Shown: positions 62,681 to 64,000 of the stretch, in pieces
Position numbering within the stretch: position 1 is the first letter of the stretch
Layout of the letters: the number at the start of each line of letters is the position of its first letter
NCBI GenBank assembly: GCA_029706075.1
Contig: JAINUG010000037.1
Span: 6,966,166 to 7,030,165 of the forward strand
Length of the DNA: 64,000 nt
Origin: Aldrovandia affinis
Lineage: Eukaryota; Chordata; Actinopteri; Notacanthiformes; Halosauridae
Reading direction: 5' to 3'
Position numbers and translations under genes: made by a program
The notes under the pieces: model-generated
What the model was told of the DNA's origin: nothing
Databases searched by the model: none
What the model saw: the letters and a program-made list of their open reading frames with translations, nothing else

Positions 62681-64000
62681 GTTCACATTTTAAAGTTGGA
62701 GCAGACATTCAGGGCTTCTATTCGCCACAACTGTCCACCTTTGCGGAACTTTCCGTGCAAATAATCCACCAGCTCTCTGAATATCAGGGAGATGTGATCG
62801 CCCCAGATGTGATAAGCCTGAGATTCCACGAACACCCTAAAAAACCCAGGGGGCAAATTCAATTCATATCATATTAGTGATGGGTCATTCTGTCTTTTGA
62901 GCCCCATTCCAATGCCATGGTCTTCTGTCCTACAGTACCAGGCAAAGCAGACCCCTCGCTGTGCTCCACTGTCTACAACCACGGAACAAGAGCCTTTTTT
63001 TAATTCCTAAAACATATTCAGCAGGGAAACATTTCCATCCAGACACATGCAGACATGGAGCCACAATGTGCTAGAGTTACGGAGGGACATCTGTCTTTTT
63101 CAACACCTGGAGGGCATTCTTAAATGGAAGAATCTGGTCATTATATGGTATTAACCTCATTAGAAAACACTCTTTAGAACCTCAAAGATAAAATTGATTT
63201 AGAGCTGTCATTTCCACCACTAGCCTCAATCAATTGTTAAACTACCCCTTTTATGACCAAGAACCTGTTCCCTTTTCTTCTCTTTTTAAAGCAAAGAGTG
63301 AATTACATTAAAACAGCACTATGGCTCTTAGTGCCAGTGTGGTCAATGCTGAGAAATACTCTCTCTCTCTGATACCCATAATAAAGAAGGGACTACATGT
63401 TTCTACGTTATTTCTTTGGCACTGCATTGAGGATGCATTTATTGCATCTGAGCAGATCGTTTTCATTAACGTATTTTCTGTTCCCCGTGACGGGCACGCG
63501 CTATATGCGGCTACATGCGCAGTGCATTTAAATATAACATAGACCGCACAATGTTGGATAAGTCAATAATCTACCCATCTCCACACAGCATTCTATTCTC
63601 TATTGAGAGAATTGATCCACAAGTAGAAATTGAAACCGTGGCTCCTTTCCACACTTTTGATGTATAAATAAAACATGTGGCCTTTTGTTTCAATGTAGTC
63701 TCCAGCACAGCCTCGCACTTCCTGGAGAATTTAGCACAATTTACAGTATGTCGCTGAGAGGAAGGTTGTGGGAGTTATCAGTTATAGGTACGCCGCTGAC
63801 TGCATGAACTTTCCGGCGTGCATTTATTAGTGTGACTACAACCACAACTGTGAGGAATTGCACGACAAAATTATGTGAGTGTTAAATTATTTAAACTTTT
63901 TTTTTTTGGACGGGGGGGGCGGGGGTTCCCACAATGCTTCGCTTCATAGCCGTACAAATGCTGCACAGTCTTCCCACTCTCCTCTGAATTATAACACCTG
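62681..64000. other. Noncoding right edge, no gene seen
   Basis: AT-rich sequence with T9 and G-runs near 63899-63925. No exon, promoter or repeat is recognised. Confidence -1.

Overview
This looks like genomic DNA from a bony vertebrate, most likely a ray-finned fish. One real protein-coding exon is visible. It encodes the N-terminal 732 residues plus one base of the next codon of ZNF536, a neural C2H2 zinc-finger repressor, on the minus strand at 13505-15701. The fish assignment rests on three things: the conserved but clearly non-mammalian protein sequence, three decayed copies of a Tc1-like transposon of a type common in fish, and a tRNA-derived SINE with a fish-type tail. I cannot name the species.

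Layout. Because ZNF536 is read from right to left, 1-13504 is the intron after the large coding exon. No further zinc-finger exon appears there, so that intron is longer than 13.5 kb. From 15703 to the right edge lies intron 1 or 5' flanking DNA. Within it, one segment (38581-38708, minus strand) has a strong acceptor and a strong donor in the right orientation to be a 5' untranslated exon. The remaining sequence is noncoding. It alternates AT-rich, homeodomain/SOX/POU-site-rich stretches, as in enhancer-rich deserts around developmental transcription factors, with CpG-rich blocks near 1-560, 4060-4900, 25870-26230, 32200-32640, 34190-34400, 42530-42800 and 45730-46330.

Mobile and repeated DNA. 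Three Tc1-like copies lie in the same orientation: 12952-13292 (internally deleted), 20315-21558 (both ends and TA target duplication intact, transposase decayed) and about 30467-30842 (one end replaced by a 110-bp GA microsatellite). There is a short terminal-inverted-repeat element built of CACATG repeats (27158-27385), a 5'-truncated SINE (about 27888-28022), and a LINE-type 3' end (about 56322-56475) inserted into a GTGAGTGAGTGGTGG-type minisatellite. Dinucleotide microsatellites are very abundant.

Most interesting points: several near-perfect palindromes with transcription-factor half-sites (453-470, 35790-35811, 60298-60328, 18355-18429); the candidate upstream exon at 38581-38708; a 104-bp direct duplication just upstream of the coding exon; and an unidentified short reading frame at 26841-27059. 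I found no CRISPR array, operon, rRNA, intact tRNA or retrovirus-like element, and nothing that amounts to a new enzymatic system. The novelty here is regulatory and structural.
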